Assembly: GCF_016429255.1 (NCBI RefSeq)
Contig: NZ_JAELUG010000003.1
Span: forward strand, 62,001-126,000
Origin: Rhizobium sp. ASV8
GTDB lineage: Bacteria > Pseudomonadota > Alphaproteobacteria > Rhizobiales > Rhizobiaceae
Direction: 5' to 3'
DNA: 64,000 nucleotides
In this document: piece after piece, positions 25,784 through 38,773 of the stretch
How positions within the stretch are numbered: the first letter of the stretch is position 1
Layout: each line of letters begins with the position of its first letter
The notes under the pieces: model-generated
What the model saw: the letters and a program-made list of their open reading frames with translations, nothing else
Database searches by the model: none
What the model was told of the DNA's origin: nothing
Program-made: the position numbers and the translations under genes

Positions 25784-26671
25784 TTAGCTTCGTAACGCAC
25801 CAACAAATGCGGCAAATGCCGGAGACGCTTGCCGTCTGCTCGGATAGTAAAGGTGGTATCCTTCGAAAGAAGGGCACCATTCGTCCAGAACCCGGATCAG
25901 TTCTCCGGCGGCGATATAGGGTTGGGCGACATCTTCCATGATCAATGCAAGTCCCAGTCCGCTCAAGGCTCCTTTCAGGGCGTGGCTGGTGCTGTTGACA
26001 ACAAGCTGGCCGTCGACGCGCACATTTTGGCTAACCTTGTCCTTCTCAAATTCCCAGATCAGCAGGCCGCCATAGGTTGGCATTCTCAGATTGACACATG
26101 CGTGCTCGATCAAATCGTTTGGAACAGACGGCCTGGCGCGCTTGGCGAAATAGGCCGGTGAGCCGACGACGGACATTCGCAGGTTCGGACCGATGCGAAC
26201 GGCGATCATATCTCGGGCAAGTCTCTCGCCGAGCCGAACACCGGCATCGAAACCTTCGGCAACGATATCCGTCAAACCGTGATCTATGGCCAACTCCACC
26301 TTGACGTCGGGATAGGTCTCAAGAAAGCCGGGTAGCTTCGGCCAGACGGCGGTCCGTGCCGCGTGTTCGCCAAGGCTGATCCTTATGGTCCCGGCAGGCT
26401 TGTCCCTGAAGGCGCTAAGAGCGTCGAGTTCGGCAGCAATATGTTCGAGATCGGGGGCGATGGCGCTTGCCAGGCGCGCTCCCGCTTCCGTCGGCGCCAC
26501 GCTTCTCGTCGTGCGCGCGAGAAGCCGCACGCCAAGTCTGGCCTCAAGATTGCGGATGACCTGACTGAGGAAGGGCTGCGAGATGCCGAGGCTGGCAGCG
26601 GCCTTCGTAAAGCTGCCCTCCCGCACGACCGTCAGGAAGGCAAGGAGGTCGTTGAGGTCGGGCTTGGCCAT
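25784..26671 (-). CDS. LysR family transcriptional regulator
   Basis: A 295-residue LysR regulator. The DNA-binding helix region is LNDLLAFLTVVREGSFTKAA, followed by LGISQPFLSQVIRNLEARLG. The effector part begins about residue 90 (GTIRISLGEHAART). It is divergent from two aldo/keto reductase genes with a 99-base AT-rich gap, so it most likely controls them. Members of this branch beside aldo/keto reductase genes are common in rhizobia. Confidence 0.93.
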   Translation of the reverse strand: MAKPDLNDLLAFLTVVREGSFTKAAASLGISQPFLSQVIRNLEARLGVRLLARTTRSVAPTEAGARLASAIAPDLEHIAAELDALSAFRDKPAGTIRISLGEHAARTAVWPKLPGFLETYPDVKVELAIDHGLTDIVAEGFDAGVRLGERLARDMIAVRIGPNLRMSVVGSPAYFAKRARPSVPNDLIEHACVNLRMPTYGGLLIWEFEKDKVSQNVRVDGQLVVNSTSHALKGALSGLGLALIMEDVAQPYIAAGELIRVLDEWCPSFEGYHLYYPSRRQASPAFAAFVGALRS

Positions 26672-26737
26672 TCATAACTCATAGCAATAGGTACTAGTAA
26701 TATTTAGCGGATAATCGAATGAAGCGAAAGGCGATAG

Positions 26738-28808
<2,071 letters not shown>

Positions 28809-29235
28809 GCGGCTGTCCGGGCGCCCAACGCATGGTTGAAAAAGGCGGCTGTGGACGCCGGTGACCGCGATGCGGCAGGATGCGTTCGGCGCCATTCTGT
28901 GCTCCGCGGATCGCCGGCTTTCCGCACATCATGATCACTGTCGAAACTGCAGCGTGATTGACGATAAATGGCGGTCGTTTCAGCGATTTCCGCCGCGATC
29001 GCCGGACACCTCTTCTCACGGACGTCCTTAGTCTCGCCTGGATCAGGCGGTCAGACTGTCCTCTTGTCGCCAACGGCGGCAATGCTGCAATCGAATTCCA
29101 CACATATTCAGCACGCCGCTGTCGGAGAGCTCCAAAAGCTTCGCGTGGCCCGAAACTGATGCCGCGTAGCCTACAATTGCCGCTGCCCGGTGTCGCTGCG
29201 ACCGGCTCTCGTTCTCTCGCCTGCCTTTTCAGCTC
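28809..29235. other. Gene-free interval
   Basis: About 430 bases after the tandem reductases without a supported gene on either strand. The right end leads into the promoter of the second importer operon. Confidence 0.4.
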
Positions 29236-29263
29236 TTGACACAGCTCCTCTTCAATCTATCAT
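29236..29263 (+). promoter_or_regulatory. Predicted sigma-70 promoter of the dipeptide-type importer operon
   Basis: A perfect -35 TTGACA (29236-29241) and a -10 TATCAT (29258-29263), 16 bases apart. Transcription would start near 29270, about 45 bases before the binding-protein ATG, inside the repeat that follows. Confidence 0.6.
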
Positions 29264-29297
29264 TCCACTATTAAATCTTCTATTCCATAATTGAATA
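29262..29297 (+). promoter_or_regulatory. Tandem operator-like repeats, candidate IclR site
   Basis: ATTCCACTATTAAAT (29262-29276) and ATTCCATAATTGAAT (29282-29296) match at 12 of 15 bases, 20 bases apart, about two helical turns on the same face. The second lies within a TATTC-N7-GAATA dyad (29281-29297). They overlap the -10 and transcription start, a repressor-like position. The 10-mer TATTCCATAA recurs inverted beside the IclR gene at 35499-35508. Confidence 0.5.
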
Positions 29298-29313
29298 ATA
29301 AGGGGAGAAGGGA

Positions 29314-30843
29314 ATGAAACATCTGAAGCTTGCAATGCTCGTTTCCGCGGCTCTGATCGCATCATCGCCAGTCGCTTTCGCACAACAGAAGGGCGGCGTG
29401 ATTACAGTTGCCACTGTCGGCGAACCGCCGACGCTGGATCCAATGGTTTCGACGGCCGATCTCGTCGGCATCGTCAGCCAGCATATTTTCGAAACGCTTT
29501 ATACCTTCGACGCAAACTGGAAGCCCACGCCGCTTCTGGCATCGGCGCTGCCAGATATCAGCGGAGACGGGAAGATCTATGTGATCAAGCTCCGCCAAGG
29601 CGTTAAGTTCCATGACGGCACGGACATGACGGCGAAGGACGTGGTTGCGTCGCTGGAGCGCTGGACCAAGGTGGCCTCGCGCGGCAAGCAGACCGCCACG
29701 ATGATCCAAAAGATCGAGGCGGTCGACCCGCTGACGGTCAAGATCACGCTTTCTGCGCCCTATGCGCCGCTCGTCTCGCTGCTCGCTTTCAACAATTCGG
29801 CAGCCATCATCCTGCCTGCTGCCAAGCAGGCGGAACCGTTGACCGAATTCATCGGCACTGGGCCCTATAAGCTGAAGGAGCGCAAGCCGGATCAATATAT
29901 TCAGCTCGAGCGTTTTGACGGCTATCAGTCTCCTTCGGGCGACAGTAACGGCTACGGCGGCGCGCGCCACCAATATCTGGACGAGATCCGCTTCGTGCCG
30001 GTGCCGGATGCCAATACCCGTATCGAGGCCGCCATTTCCGGCCAATATGACTATGTCGATTCCATTCCGGTCGAATCCTATGATCGCATCAAGGGATCGA
30101 CTGCGTCCGAACCAGTCATGCTGAAGCCGTTTGGAATGGCGGTTTTTGTTCTCAATTCCGGCGAGGGCATCACCAAGAACAAGGCGCTTCGACAGGCCGT
30201 GCAGGCAGCGCTCGGTGATGAGGACATGATGACCGCGGCCTTCGGATCCACCGATTTCTATGCGGCGGACGGAGCGCTCTATCCGAAGGGCTTTGCCTGG
30301 AACACACAGGATGGCGTCGAAGGACACTACAACATCGCCGATCCCGCAAAAGCAGGCGAATTGTTGAAGCAGGCAGGTTACAAGGGCGAGCCCTTGCGCA
30401 TTCTCACCAGCCGTCAATACGAGTTTCACTACAAGATGGCCCAGGTTGCCGCCGAGTATCTGAAGGCTGCCGGTTTCACGGTCGATCTGCAGGTGGTGGA
30501 TTGGGCCACGCTGACCCAACGCCGCGGCGATCCCAAGCTCTGGGATATCTACATCACCCACTCGCCATTCCTGCCGGAGCCGTCGCTGATCGGCATGTTA
30601 TCGACCAGCGCGCCGGGTCGTTGGGACACGCCGGATCGAGCAAAGGCGGTTAACGCCTTCAATGCGGAATCCGACCCGCAGAAACGTGTCGCTCTATGGG
30701 CCGATGTGCAGAAGGTGATCATGGACGAAGTGCCGTTCATAAAGGTTGGCGATTTCAACGCCGTTTCCGCCAAATCCAAGAAGCTGGACGGCGTAACGCC
30801 GGCACCATGGCCCTACTTCTGGAATGCATCGGTAAAGAAATAG
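29314..30843 (+). CDS. ABC transporter substrate-binding protein, dipeptide/oligopeptide type (SBP_bac_5)
   Basis: A 509-residue periplasmic binding protein with a signal peptide (LAMLVSAALIASSPVAFAQQ). Mature sequence begins KGGVITVATVGEPPTLDPMV, the classical SBP_bac_5 opening. The segment YVIKLRQGVKFHDGTDMTAK is the usual family signature, and NKALRQAVQAALG a second. The downstream catabolic genes (cog3964 amidohydrolase, RidA, SelA-like enzyme) suggest that the ligand is an acylated amino acid or similar compound rather than a plain dipeptide; this is inference. A good ribosome-binding site (GGGGAGAAGGGA) precedes the ATG. Confidence 0.92.
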   Translation: MKHLKLAMLVSAALIASSPVAFAQQKGGVITVATVGEPPTLDPMVSTADLVGIVSQHIFETLYTFDANWKPTPLLASALPDISGDGKIYVIKLRQGVKFHDGTDMTAKDVVASLERWTKVASRGKQTATMIQKIEAVDPLTVKITLSAPYAPLVSLLAFNNSAAIILPAAKQAEPLTEFIGTGPYKLKERKPDQYIQLERFDGYQSPSGDSNGYGGARHQYLDEIRFVPVPDANTRIEAAISGQYDYVDSIPVESYDRIKGSTASEPVMLKPFGMAVFVLNSGEGITKNKALRQAVQAALGDEDMMTAAFGSTDFYAADGALYPKGFAWNTQDGVEGHYNIADPAKAGELLKQAGYKGEPLRILTSRQYEFHYKMAQVAAEYLKAAGFTVDLQVVDWATLTQRRGDPKLWDIYITHSPFLPEPSLIGMLSTSAPGRWDTPDRAKAVNAFNAESDPQKRVALWADVQKVIMDEVPFIKVGDFNAVSAKSKKLDGVTPAPWPYFWNASVKK

Positions 30844-30852
30844 CGCGCCCGA

Positions 30853-30876
30853 TCCGGCCGGGTCAGCCCGGCCGGA
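30853..30876 (+). promoter_or_regulatory. Perfect intercistronic hairpin after the binding-protein gene
   Basis: TCCGGCCGGG (30853-30862), loop TCAG, CCCGGCCGGA (30867-30876): a perfect 10-bp GC stem starting 10 bases after the stop. No U-run follows. It occupies the same position as the 1129-1165 hairpin in the first importer operon, so a role in mRNA 3'-end protection and differential expression is likely. Confidence 0.7.
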
Positions 30877-30917
30877 GTTCGCGTTCCCCTGTTGAAACGC
30901 CGGAACTGTCGTAGATC

Positions 30918-31859
30918 ATGATACGCTACATAATTCAAAGATTGATCGGCATGATCGTCGTGATGTTTCTGGTCGTCACGATCGTTTTCATCATCGTTCG
31001 CGTCACTCCGGGCGATCCGGCCGCCGTGATGCTGGGGCCGGATGCCACGCCGGCCGACATTGTCGCTCTTCGGGCCCAGCTGGGCCTCGATCAGCCACTC
31101 GTCCTGCAATATGTCTATTATCTCGGCAATCTGCTGAAGGGTGATCTCGGTCAGTCGATTTTCCTCAACCAGCCAGTGCTGAGCGCGCTTGGCGATCGGG
31201 CAGAACCGACATTTTTCCTGACGCTGTTCTCGATCGTCATCGCCTGTGCCGTCGCCTTGCCGGTTGGTATCTACGCCGCCTATAGACGCGGCTCGCTGAT
31301 CGACCAGGCTGCGACCACGCTTGCAATGTTCGCCGCGAGCATTCCGAGCTTCTGGCTCGGCCTGTTGCTGATCCAGTTTTTCGCGGTCCGCCATGGTTGG
31401 TTTCCGGTGTCGGGCTACGGTGGGCCGGATGCGAGTTTTCTCGACCGCATGTGGCATCTGAGCCTGCCGGCAATTGCCCTTGGCCTCGTTTCCTCCGCAC
31501 TCATCTTGCGTTTCACCCGCGCATCGATGCTGGATGTTCTTGGCGACGATTACGTGCGCACGGCGCGCGCCAAGGGGCTCGATGAGCGGCGCGTCGTCCT
31601 CAAGCACGCATTGAAAAACGCCTTGATCCCGATCCTTACAGTCATAGGGCTTACCATGGCCGTGCTGATTTCGGGTGCCGTGGTCACGGAGACCGTGTTC
31701 GGTCTGCCTGGTGTCGGCAATCTGGTGGTGTCGGCGGTGTTGCGGCGCGATTATCCTGTCATTCAAGGGGCGCTTCTCGTTATCGCGGCGCTTTATGTGT
31801 TGATCAATTTTGCCATCGATATGCTCTACTTGCTGGTCGATCCGAGGGTGCGCTACTGA
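30918..31859 (+). CDS. ABC transporter permease, DppB family
   Basis: The first membrane subunit of the dipeptide-type importer, 313 residues. It opens MIRYIIQRLIGMIVVMFLVV, the typical DppB start, and has about six hydrophobic segments. The coupling motif region DDYVRTARAKGLDERRVVLK (about residues 213-232) is the EAA loop that contacts the ATPase. A second stretch, ALIPILTVIGLTMAVLISGA, follows. Its last base overlaps the start of the DppC gene (TGATG). Confidence 0.93.
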   Translation: MIRYIIQRLIGMIVVMFLVVTIVFIIVRVTPGDPAAVMLGPDATPADIVALRAQLGLDQPLVLQYVYYLGNLLKGDLGQSIFLNQPVLSALGDRAEPTFFLTLFSIVIACAVALPVGIYAAYRRGSLIDQAATTLAMFAASIPSFWLGLLLIQFFAVRHGWFPVSGYGGPDASFLDRMWHLSLPAIALGLVSSALILRFTRASMLDVLGDDYVRTARAKGLDERRVVLKHALKNALIPILTVIGLTMAVLISGAVVTETVFGLPGVGNLVVSAVLRRDYPVIQGALLVIAALYVLINFAIDMLYLLVDPRVRY

Positions 31860-32743
31860 TGACCGATACCGCCATCGAATCCTCCGGTCCCGTCAAGCAG
31901 CAGAGCGAGCGCGTCAAGTTTCTGCGCAGGCTCTTGAAGCGCAAGACCGTTGCCGTTGGTCTTGCAATCCTCGCCGTCTTCGTGCTGCTTGCCATTCTGG
32001 CGCCGTGGATTGCGCCCTACAATCCCTACAAGCTCTCAATCGTCAATCGTCTCAAACCGCCATCGAGCCTCTATTGGTTCGGCACGGACGAGTTCGGGCG
32101 CGATGTCTTTTCCCGCACCATCTATGCCGGGCGTCTGTCGCTGCTTGTCGGTGCCGCCGTCGTCACGCTCACATCGGTCATCGGCGTGACCATGGGCTTG
32201 CTTGCCGGCTTCTTTCCAAAGCTCGATGCGCCCGTCGCCCGGCTGATCGACGCGATGATGGCCTTTCCGGATATTCTGCTCGCAATTGCACTTGTCGCCG
32301 CGCTCGGGCCGTCGCTGGCGACCGTGATCGTGGCACTGTCCATCGTCTATGCGCCGCGCCTTGCCCGAGTGGTGCGTGCCTCGACGCTGGTGATCCGCGA
32401 GTTGCCCTATGTCGAGGCCGCCGTTTCCATGGGTGTCTCGACGTCGCACATCCTGGCACGCCACGTGCTGCGCAACTTGGTGTCACCGATTATCGTCCAG
32501 GCAACCTTCCTGTTTGCGAGCGCGATGTTGGCGGAGGCGGGTCTGTCCTTCCTGGGCCTTGGCGTCAGCCCGGACATTCCCACCTGGGGCACCATGATCG
32601 CTAGCGGCCGCCAATATGTCGGGCAGGCCGACTGGATGACGCTGTTTCCCGGCGCCGCCATCGTGCTCTCCGTGCTGTCGCTGCAAATGGTAGGCGATGG
32701 TTTCCGTGATCTTCTCGATCCTCGCCTGAAAAAGGATATATGA
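31859..32743 (+). CDS. ABC transporter permease, DppC family
   Basis: The second membrane subunit, 294 residues. A cytoplasmic N-terminal tail (about residues 1-35) leads to a first membrane helix, then the usual periplasmic segment with WFGTDEFGRDVFSRTIYAGR, a DppC hallmark. The EAA loop reads PYVEAAVSMGVSTSHILARH (about 182-201), followed by GLSFLGLGVSPDIPTWG. It pairs with the DppB-type subunit. The ATPases are not in this transcript but in a fused gene beyond the IclR gene. Confidence 0.93.
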   Translation: MTDTAIESSGPVKQQSERVKFLRRLLKRKTVAVGLAILAVFVLLAILAPWIAPYNPYKLSIVNRLKPPSSLYWFGTDEFGRDVFSRTIYAGRLSLLVGAAVVTLTSVIGVTMGLLAGFFPKLDAPVARLIDAMMAFPDILLAIALVAALGPSLATVIVALSIVYAPRLARVVRASTLVIRELPYVEAAVSMGVSTSHILARHVLRNLVSPIIVQATFLFASAMLAEAGLSFLGLGVSPDIPTWGTMIASGRQYVGQADWMTLFPGAAIVLSVLSLQMVGDGFRDLLDPRLKKDI

Positions 32744-32747
32744 TCTC

Positions 32748-33959
32748 ATGCCGGCGCATGCCTCATCCAATGCTTCGTTGCTTATCGTCAATGTCAAACC
32801 CGTGGCGTTCGGCGCTGGTGGTCCGGCCGGACCTCTCGACATTCTTGTCGGCCGGGACGGCACGATTGCTAAGGTCGGCACAAATCTCTCCCGGGATGGC
32901 GTCGGTCAGGTAATCGACGGCAAAGGCGCCTGGATTTCGCCCGGCTGGGCCGACCTTCACGCGCATGTCTGGCATGGCGGCACGGATATTTCCGTGCGCC
33001 CCAATGTGTGCGGCGTGCAGCGCGGCGTGACCACCATCGTCGATGCCGGCTCGGCGGGCGAGGCCAATTTTCACGGTTTCCGCGAATATATCATCGAGCA
33101 ATCGCGGGAGCGCATAAAGGCCTTCCTCAATCTCGGTTCCATCGGCCTCGTTGCCTGCAACCGCGTCAGCGAATTGAGCGACATCCGTTCCATCGATCTC
33201 GACCGCATCGTCGCCTGCTATGAAGCCAATCGCGAGCATATTGTCGGCATCAAGGTGCGGGCAAGCCATGTCATCACCGGCTCATGGGGCGTCACGCCGG
33301 TCAAGGTCGGCAAGAAGATCGCAAAAATCCTGAAGATCCCGATGATGGTGCATGTCGGCGAGCCGCCGGCGCTCTATGACGAAGTGCTCGAAATTCTCGG
33401 TCCGGGCGATATCGTCACCCATTGCTTCAACGGCAAGGTCGGCAGCAGCATCATCGAAGACGAGGACCTGTTCCAACTGGCCGAGCGCTGCGCGAAAGAC
33501 GGTATTCGCCTGGATATCGGCCATGGCGGCGCGTCTTTCTCGTTCAAGGTCGCTGAAATCGCCATCGAGCGCGGTCTGTTGCCATTCTCTATTTCGACCG
33601 ATGTGCATCTGCGCAGCATGAACCAGTCGGTCTGGGATCTCGGCACAACCATGTCGAAGCTGCTGAGTGTCGGTATGCCGTTCGAAAAGGTTGTGGAAGC
33701 GGTCACGCATGCCCCCGCAGAGGTGATCCGTCTGCCCATGAACGATTTGCTGAAACCTGGGGCGCGTAGCGAGTTCACGATCTTCGACCTTGTCGATTCC
33801 GAACTGTCGGTGATGGATTCGCTCGGTCACAGGGCAACGCTTTCCCGGCTTTTCGAGCCGCGTTACGCCGTCATCGGCGGCGATGTCTTCCCGGCGAACC
33901 GTTACCAGCCCGATGCGGTCGGCTGCGCCGACCACAACCATGGCCACGTTTGCCGCTGA
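32748..33959 (+). CDS. cog3964 amidohydrolase/deacetylase-family metallohydrolase
   Basis: A 403-residue metal-dependent hydrolase of the amidohydrolase superfamily. The first metal-binding HxH is in WADLHAHVWHG (about residue 68). Further ligands are His in MMVHVGEP, His in VTHCFNG and Asp in ISTDVHLRS. This is the cog3964 group, once miscalled dihydroorotase; from memory, the Agrobacterium member Atu3266 cleaves acetyl esters of alpha-hydroxy acids such as acetyl-(R)-mandelate. Where the usual carboxylated Lys is expected, GIKVRASHVI supplies a Lys. In other bacteria this family is often next to SelA-like PLP proteins, as here. It starts 4 bases after the DppC stop. Substrate: probably the imported acyl compound. 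Confidence 0.85.
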   Translation: MPAHASSNASLLIVNVKPVAFGAGGPAGPLDILVGRDGTIAKVGTNLSRDGVGQVIDGKGAWISPGWADLHAHVWHGGTDISVRPNVCGVQRGVTTIVDAGSAGEANFHGFREYIIEQSRERIKAFLNLGSIGLVACNRVSELSDIRSIDLDRIVACYEANREHIVGIKVRASHVITGSWGVTPVKVGKKIAKILKIPMMVHVGEPPALYDEVLEILGPGDIVTHCFNGKVGSSIIEDEDLFQLAERCAKDGIRLDIGHGGASFSFKVAEIAIERGLLPFSISTDVHLRSMNQSVWDLGTTMSKLLSVGMPFEKVVEAVTHAPAEVIRLPMNDLLKPGARSEFTIFDLVDSELSVMDSLGHRATLSRLFEPRYAVIGGDVFPANRYQPDAVGCADHNHGHVCR

Positions 33960-34016
33960 TCCTATCGAGAAAGACGGCGGCTGCAGATCAAGCGCCGCAG
34001 AATGACAGGAGTTCCC

Positions 34017-34517
34017 GTGTCGACCCGTATTGCAAATTCAACGACCGCTCGAGAGATCGATCCGTACAAACGTCTGGAAGCACTCGGCATTCGTCTTCCG
34101 GACGCGCCGCCGCCGATCGCCAATTTCGTGACACATGTGCAAGAGGGCAATGTACTCTATCTGTCTGGCCAAGGGCCTCTTGGAACTGACGGCGCCTTGC
34201 ACAAGGGCAAGGTCGGGAGCTCGGTCTCGATCGAGGAGGCTTACGGGCATGCACGTTTGACGGGGATCAATCTTCTCGCAGTCATGCATCAGGCCTTGGG
34301 CGACCTCAACCGGGTGAAACGCATCGTCAAGCTGCTTGGCATGGTCAACGCCGAACCGGACTTCGGGGACCATCCGCGCGTGATCAACGGCTGCTCGGAT
34401 CTTTTCGTCGAGGTCTTCGGCCCGACCGGCCATCATGCGCGCTCGGCCATCGGGGTCGGCTCGCTTCCCAACAATATTTCCGTCGAGATCGAAGCCATCG
34501 TCGCCCTGCACGAGTAG
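34017..34517 (+). CDS. RidA (YjgF/YER057c/UK114) family protein
   Basis: A 166-residue RidA-fold protein that probably hydrolyses enamine or imine intermediates released by PLP enzymes. Family features include FVTHVQEGNVLYLSGQGPL near residue 35 and the C-terminal ARSAIGVGSLPNNISVEIEA; the conserved Arg is ARSAIG. The GTG at 34017 was chosen over an ATG at 34002 because AGGAG (34007-34011) sits 5 bases before the GTG and inside the longer version. It is the last gene of the transporter/amidohydrolase transcript. Being paired with the SelA-like PLP enzyme across the IclR gene supports a detoxifying role. Confidence 0.88.
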   Translation: MSTRIANSTTAREIDPYKRLEALGIRLPDAPPPIANFVTHVQEGNVLYLSGQGPLGTDGALHKGKVGSSVSIEEAYGHARLTGINLLAVMHQALGDLNRVKRIVKLLGMVNAEPDFGDHPRVINGCSDLFVEVFGPTGHHARSAIGVGSLPNNISVEIEAIVALHE

Positions 34518-34586
34518 GGCGGCCCCAGGAAACATGCAGACGGGTTTTCCGTCCGCCACCACGGAACGGCAACGAAACAGGAGGGG

Positions 34587-35402
34587 TCAATGATTGCGCC
34601 AGCCCATCGCCTTCTCGATCCGCTCGGCGGATTGCCGGACGCTTTCGGTGTAATGCGCCGGATTTTCCGCGATTTTCTGTTCGGGCAGCACGATCGAGAT
34701 GGTGGCGACGCAGACGCCCTTCTCGTTGCAGACGGGCGACGCGATGCAGGCGACCGCGTAGTCGGATTCTCCCGCCTGAATGGAAAGCCGCTGCCCGAAG
34801 GCGCGTTTGGCCGCGTCGGACAGGGTTTGCGGGTCGGTGTCCGCGCGACCGGTGGGCGAGGCGGTGGCGCTGCGCCGGAACAAGGCCAATCGCTCATCGT
34901 CGGGCAGATGGCCTACCAACAGGCGCCCCGATGCCGTCCAATTCAGGGGAACGCGAGTTCCGACCCGCGAGGTCACCTGAAAATGGCCGGGGCCATCGGC
35001 CATGGCGAGCACCTGCATATAGTCGCCGTCCAGCCCGCAAAGCTGGATCGTTTCGCCAATCTGGCGGCAAAGATCGTGCATCTCACCATTGGCGACGCTC
35101 AGGAAATCCAGCGAGCGCGCATAAGCGAGGCCATAGCGATAAAGCCGGTCGCCCAGCCAGAGATTGCCGTCGGATCCGCGCGACAGCAGACCTTTTTCGA
35201 CCATGTCTTCCACGATGACGTAGACGGTGGAAAGCGGTGCGCCGATGGATTTGGCAATGACGTATGCGCCGCTCGGACGCCCGGTATCGTACAGGAAATC
35301 GAGCACCTGCAGGACGCGATCAATGCCGCTGACGCGCGAGCGGCGCGCTGCTTTGTCCGTGACGGACGCAGGTTCGGCTTTAAGAGCGGGTTCAGGGGGC
35401 AT
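34587..35402 (-). CDS. IclR family transcriptional regulator
   Basis: A 271-residue regulator. The N-terminal winged helix (about residues 22-85) includes GIDRVLQVLDFLYDTGRPSG and LSTVYVIVEDMVEKGLL. The C-terminal IclR effector domain (about 100-265) contains GDYMQVLAMADGPGHF and YAVACIASPVCNEKGVC. It is placed between the two arms of the importer system: convergent with the RidA gene and divergent from the SelA-like gene, so it is very likely the controller of both. The shared 10-mer at 29281 and 35508 is a candidate recognition sequence. Confidence 0.93.
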   Translation of the reverse strand: MPPEPALKAEPASVTDKAARRSRVSGIDRVLQVLDFLYDTGRPSGAYVIAKSIGAPLSTVYVIVEDMVEKGLLSRGSDGNLWLGDRLYRYGLAYARSLDFLSVANGEMHDLCRQIGETIQLCGLDGDYMQVLAMADGPGHFQVTSRVGTRVPLNWTASGRLLVGHLPDDERLALFRRSATASPTGRADTDPQTLSDAAKRAFGQRLSIQAGESDYAVACIASPVCNEKGVCVATISIVLPEQKIAENPAHYTESVRQSAERIEKAMGWRNH

Positions 35403-35498
35403 GAAATGGGCTCCATCGAAAATTCGTTTGCGACGCGGAATCCCGGCGGCGGGACGAGATTGACCGCTTGTTACATAAAACCGAAATAAATGCCAGAT

Positions 35499-35508
35499 TT
35501 ATGGAATA
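35499..35508 (-). promoter_or_regulatory. Second copy of the TATTCCATAA motif, candidate IclR site
   Basis: On the reverse strand this reads TATTCCATAA, identical to 29281-29290. It lies between the divergent IclR and SelA-like genes, about 50 bases before the latter. No clear -35/-10 pair accompanies it. Confidence 0.45.
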
Positions 35509-35560
35509 ATCCGCCAGAAAATGAACGCCGAACCACGGGCGTATCGGTCGGGAGATGAAG

Positions 35561-36760
35561 ATGACCAATGTGAATATTCGCAACATGCTCGGACTGCGGG
35601 AAGTCGTCAACGTTTCGGGCACGATGACGGGGCTTGGCGCCTCTATCGCTGGGCCTGAAGTGGCCGAGGCGATGAGCCGCATCCTGCCGCAATTCGTCGA
35701 GGTCAACGACCTTCAGCGCAAGGCGAGTGCCGTGATCGCCAGGCTGACGGGAGCAGAAGCCGGCTTCGTCACAGCCTCGTGCTCGGCGGGTATCTCACTT
35801 GCGATCGCGGGCTCCATGACTGGGGACGATCTGGCTGCGATAGAACGCCTGCCGGATACCGCCGGGTTGAAGAACGAGGTCATCGTGCAGATGGGGCATG
35901 TGGTGAGCTACGGCGCGCCGGTCGATCAGGCGATCCGTATCGCTGGGGCGAAGCCCGTGCTGATTGGACAGGCGACCAGCGCTTACGATCATCATCTGGA
36001 AGGGGCGATCAACGAACGTACCGCGGCAGCCGTCTATGTCGTTTCGCATCATGTCGTCAGCTACGGCCTCCTGGGCTTGACCCGCTTCGCGGAGATCTGC
36101 CATGCGCGCAATGTTCCTGTCATCGTCGACGCTGCGTCGGAATATGATCTGCGCGGTTTTCTCAAAGCCGGTGCCGATGTGGTGCTCTATTCCGGCCACA
36201 AATTCCTCGGCGGTCCGACCAGCGGCATCGTGGCCGGCACCAAGGAAATGGTGCGCCATGCTTTCCTTCAGAACGCCGGCATAGGGCGCGGCATGAAGGT
36301 CGGCAAGGAAAGCATCTACGGCGTCATGGCGGCGCTCGAGGCATGGGAAAAGCGCGATCACGCCGCCATTCGCGCACGGGAAAAGTCCTATCTCGATCTC
36401 TGGCGTGATGCGCTCGACCGTTATGACGGGGTAAGCACCGTGATCGAGGCCGATCCTACCCATAATCCGCTTGATCGCCTGCGCGTGAGCGTCGACGCCA
36501 AGGTGGCGCACATCACCGCCTGGGATCTGGTCGATGCCTTGGCGCGGGGCAATCCGCCTGTCATCGCGCGAGACCATGAGGTGGAGCACAACTACTTCTA
36601 TCTCGACCCCTGCAATCTACACCCCGGCCAGGAAGAGGTGGTCGCAAAACGCCTTGGCGACGAACTCGACAAGGCGCGCGCATCCAATGAGATCATCGCG
36701 ACATCGCTTAGCGACCGCAACAGGCGCCGTTTTGACAGCCTTCGTCGCTGGCCAGACTGA
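35561..36760 (+). CDS. SelA-like PLP-dependent enzyme (DgaE / D-glucosaminate-6-P dehydratase group)
   Basis: A 399-residue PLP enzyme with a fold-type I layout. The Schiff-base Lys is in [13 protein letters not shown] (about residue 213) and the pyridine-binding Asp in [11 protein letters not shown]. The sequence belongs to the SelA-like group found beside cog3964 amidohydrolases; a characterised relative, Salmonella DgaE, dehydrates and deaminates D-glucosaminate-6-phosphate. The substrate here is unknown; a beta-hydroxy or acyl D-amino acid would fit the neighbours. The ATG at 35561 is chosen because GGGAG lies 6 bases before it; the ATG at 35555 touches that site. Confidence 0.8.
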   Translation: MTNVNIRNMLGLREVVNVSGTMTGLGASIAGPEVAEAMSRILPQFVEVNDLQRKASAVIARLTGAEAGFVTASCSAGISLAIAGSMTGDDLAAIERLPDTAGLKNEVIVQMGHVVSYGAPVDQAIRIAGAKPVLIGQATSAYDHHLEGAINERTAAAVYVVSHHVVSYGLLGLTRFAEICHARNVPVIVDAASEYDLRGFLKAGADVVLYSGHKFLGGPTSGIVAGTKEMVRHAFLQNAGIGRGMKVGKESIYGVMAALEAWEKRDHAAIRAREKSYLDLWRDALDRYDGVSTVIEADPTHNPLDRLRVSVDAKVAHITAWDLVDALARGNPPVIARDHEVEHNYFYLDPCNLHPGQEEVVAKRLGDELDKARASNEIIATSLSDRNRRRFDSLRRWPD

Positions 36761-36765
36761 AGTCC

Positions 36766-36802
36766 GTCTTCCCCAAGGCGGAATTAGCTTTGGGGCGAAG
36801 AC
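36766..36802 (+). promoter_or_regulatory. Hairpin between SelA-like and ATPase genes
   Basis: GTCTTCCCCAA (36766-36776) pairs with TTGGGG-CG-AAGAC (36790-36802), a stem of about 11 pairs with a 2-base bulge. No U-run follows, so it could be a partial terminator or a stabiliser between the two cistrons. Confidence 0.45.
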
Positions 36803-36838
36803 AGCTCAACCACACGGAACTAGGCAGGAATAGAAACC

Positions 36839-38659
<1,821 letters not shown>

Positions 38660-38661
38660 TG

Positions 38662-38686
38662 AAGAGCTCTCCAATGTGAGCTTTTT
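38662..38686 (+). terminator. Probable intrinsic terminator after the fused ATPase gene
   Basis: AAGAGCTC (38662-38669), an 8-base loop, then GAGCTTTT (38678-38685) running into TTTTT. The 8-pair stem has one G-T wobble. It begins 3 bases after the stop codon and is the best terminator in the window. Confidence 0.5.
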
Positions 38687-38773
38687 GTCCGCACACAGCA
38701 TCACGCGGCCGGATTGAGCGCATCCGGCCGCATCGCGTCATCACAACGACCTGGCGTGACGATCGCTAAGCCG

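Noticed and set aside
29362-30561. Long reverse open frame inside the dipeptide-type binding-protein gene
   Set aside because: Shadow frame caused by codon bias of the forward gene.
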